Source of the DNA: Aporhodopirellula sallentina SM41
GTDB lineage: Bacteria; Planctomycetota; Planctomycetia; Pirellulales; Pirellulaceae
Reading direction: 5' to 3'
DNA length: 49,483 nt
Assembly (NCBI RefSeq): GCF_000346505.1
Contig: NZ_ANOH01000136.1
Span: forward strand, 1 to 49,483
Notes under the pieces: model-generated
Told to the model about the DNA's origin: nothing
Seen by the model: the letters and a program-made list of their open reading frames with translations, nothing else
The model's database searches: none
In this document: one piece after another, positions 48,084 to 49,483 of the stretch
Position numbering within the stretch: the first letter of the stretch is position 1
Layout: each line of letters begins with the position of its first letter
Position numbers and translations under genes: made by a program

Positions 48084-48132
48084 TGTCAATTGTCTTGGAT
48101 AACGGTTGAGATAAGAAATGCGAGAGGCCGTC

Positions 48133-49483
48133 TTAGCCTTCCTTCAACTTGCGCGACTGCAGGTCGGATTCGATCTGTTCCGTCAGATGCTTATCGATCC
48201 CATAGAACAACAAGCATGCCGCCGATAAAAACAAGAATGTGGCGGGGATCAGACTCATCATCATTTGCAACCCGCGTAGAGTTGTTTCCGATTGCATCTG
48301 ATCCACACCATCAATGGGTTGCGCGTATTGGTAGAAATCCAACGCAAATCCGGTCATGGCCGCACCCACGGCGCATCCCATCTTTTGAGAAAAAGTTGCC
48401 GCCGCGAACACGAGACCCGTCGCCCGCCGTCCGCTACGCCATTCGGAATAATCTGCCGTGTCGGCGTACATCGCCCACAACAGCACTGGGATGGGACCGC
48501 CAACAAACGACGCGGCCACCTGCAACGCCAACATCATGTTGATCTGGTCGGGTTCGAGAAAAAAGAACGCCCCCGTGAGTACCGCAACCCCTGCGTTCAT
48601 ACCGATCATCAACACCTTCTTGCCGAAAATGCGGGTCAACGGTCTGGTCAACAGCATCCCGGCGATCGCCGCAAAACTGCCCGAGACCCAAAACGTCGGA
48701 GCGATACTCGCGTCGCCACAGTAATATTTGAAGTAATAAAGAATCGCGCCGCCTCGAATGAAGAGACCCGAGAGTTGCAGCAACCCGAAAACAAAAAGCA
48801 CCATCCAAGGATGATTGGAAAGAAGATCATTGAAATCGAGTTCGAACGTCGAGGTCTCTGTTTCATCCGAAAACCGCTGCAACGCGATCGCGCGAACGCC
48901 CAACGACAGAACACTCAACACCGCGTAGCCGATTAGAATCGGCACGACTTTGTCTAACGAAAATGCGGTTGCCAAACACGCCAACAACGCGAGCCCCCCG
49001 AGCAACACTTGATGCAAACGCAGACTCGTCAAGATGAACTTGAGATCGGCGCGAAACGTGGACCCTTCCTCCACGATCGGTTGCACGCGTTCCTTCGTCG
49101 TCAGGAAGGTGATGAAAAACAGAAACACCGCGGCGATGGAGAAAACCACCATGGTCAAGAAGAACCCGCGTTGCTCGTTCAAGACGACGTCTTGAGTGAC
49201 ACCGTCGATGACTCTTGTTTCCGTCCCGCCAAAGAACGCCACCATCCCAAGTGTGCAGTACTGCACCACGATGCCACCGCAGAACGCGGCAATGAATCGG
49301 TACGTCGATACGCTCGTTCGTTCGATCGAATCCGATGAGATGACGCCCATCAACGCTCCGTACGGAATGTTGATCGCCGTGTACGCCATCATCACCAGGG
49401 TATAAGTCACGTAGGCATAGATCAGTTTCCCTGTCGGGCCGAGGTCGGGGGTATAGAAGGTCAGCATCCCCGTGATCGCGAAA
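48133..49483 (-). CDS. GPH-family sugar:cation symporter (MelB-like), 5' end outside window
   Basis: About 450 residues are visible and the frame continues past the window edge, so the true start is missing. Hydrophobic with about ten membrane segments here. IYAYVTYTLVMMAYTAINIPYGALMGVIS, given here as VMMAYTAINIPYGALMG, is the conserved GPH block after helix 3, and LLWAMYADTADYSEWRSGRRATG supplies the second-half motif (YADTADYSEW). GPH proteins such as MelB, GusB and XylP import di- or glycosides with Na+, H+ or Li+. The GH94-like gene lies 49 bases downstream on the same strand. The sugar transported is unknown. Confidence 0.9.
   Translation of the reverse strand, partial: FAITGMLTFYTPDLGPTGKLIYAYVTYTLVMMAYTAINIPYGALMGVISSDSIERTSVSTYRFIAAFCGGIVVQYCTLGMVAFFGGTETRVIDGVTQDVVLNEQRGFFLTMVVFSIAAVFLFFITFLTTKERVQPIVEEGSTFRADLKFILTSLRLHQVLLGGLALLACLATAFSLDKVVPILIGYAVLSVLSLGVRAIALQRFSDETETSTFELDFNDLLSNHPWMVLFVFGLLQLSGLFIRGGAILYYFKYYCGDASIAPTFWVSGSFAAIAGMLLTRPLTRIFGKKVLMIGMNAGVAVLTGAFFFLEPDQINMMLALQVAASFVGGPIPVLLWAMYADTADYSEWRSGRRATGLVFAAATFSQKMGCAVGAAMTGFALDFYQYAQPIDGVDQMQSETTLRGLQMMMSLIPATFLFLSAACLLFYGIDKHLTEQIESDLQSRKLKEG

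Overview
The window looks like chromosome from a marine planctomycete of the Pirellulaceae (Rhodopirellula-like). The evidence is a 23S-5S rRNA operon with no 16S gene, a very short 5S rRNA, two BBP7-type outer-membrane barrel proteins, a giant surface protein with the planctomycete 'LESLEDRR' leader and SdrD-type B repeats, a formylglycine sulfatase, many secreted proteins and few strong Shine-Dalgarno sites. The genus is inferred from these traits, not measured.

Layout. 1-517: 3' part of lipA, broken by a one-base frameshift. 660-3143: an O-antigen ligase/polymerase-like membrane protein and an O-acyltransferase, probably one glycan operon. 3166-10460: a minus-strand run (5' to 3': FHA-GAF-histidine kinase, cyclic-nucleotide-binding protein, small membrane protein, RuvX, C25-type cysteine peptidase, sulfatase). 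10627-13862: a lipoprotein, then rsmH, a hotdog thioesterase and an unknown protein. 14003-17611: bifunctional putA. 17612-18768: a gene-poor, hairpin-rich stretch.

18769-22999 is the rRNA locus on the minus strand. A promoter 25-30 bases ahead of tRNA-Ile starts the order tRNA-Ile, tRNA-Ala, 23S, 5S, terminator. The 23S gene is bracketed by a 26-base inverted repeat, which would form its own processing stem, so the operon appears self-sufficient without 16S.

23331-26567: a secreted TlpA-like thioredoxin protein and alanine dehydrogenase. 26662-30556: a BBP7 barrel with a cysteine-periodic leader, a proline-rich secreted protein and a TrmH-family RNA methyltransferase. 30719-35476: a GNAT protein overlapping a DinG-like helicase, then a membrane-anchored alpha/beta hydrolase carrying a cytoplasmic zinc ribbon. 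35517-42574: the SdrD-repeat surface protein, a second BBP7 barrel and an M13 peptidase. 42575-44597: a repeat-rich island around a LexA-type winged helix fused to a pRiA4b ORF-3 domain. 44598-49483: a GPH-family sugar transporter (cut by the window edge) followed by a large GH94-like glycoside phosphorylase/hydrolase, probably a sugar uptake and cleavage operon.

No CRISPR array, complete insertion sequence or prophage was seen. The least explained pieces are the GH94-like protein, the LexA/pRiA4b fusion with its flanking repeats, the cysteine-rich BBP7 leaders and the DinG protein that lacks one iron-sulfur ligand.
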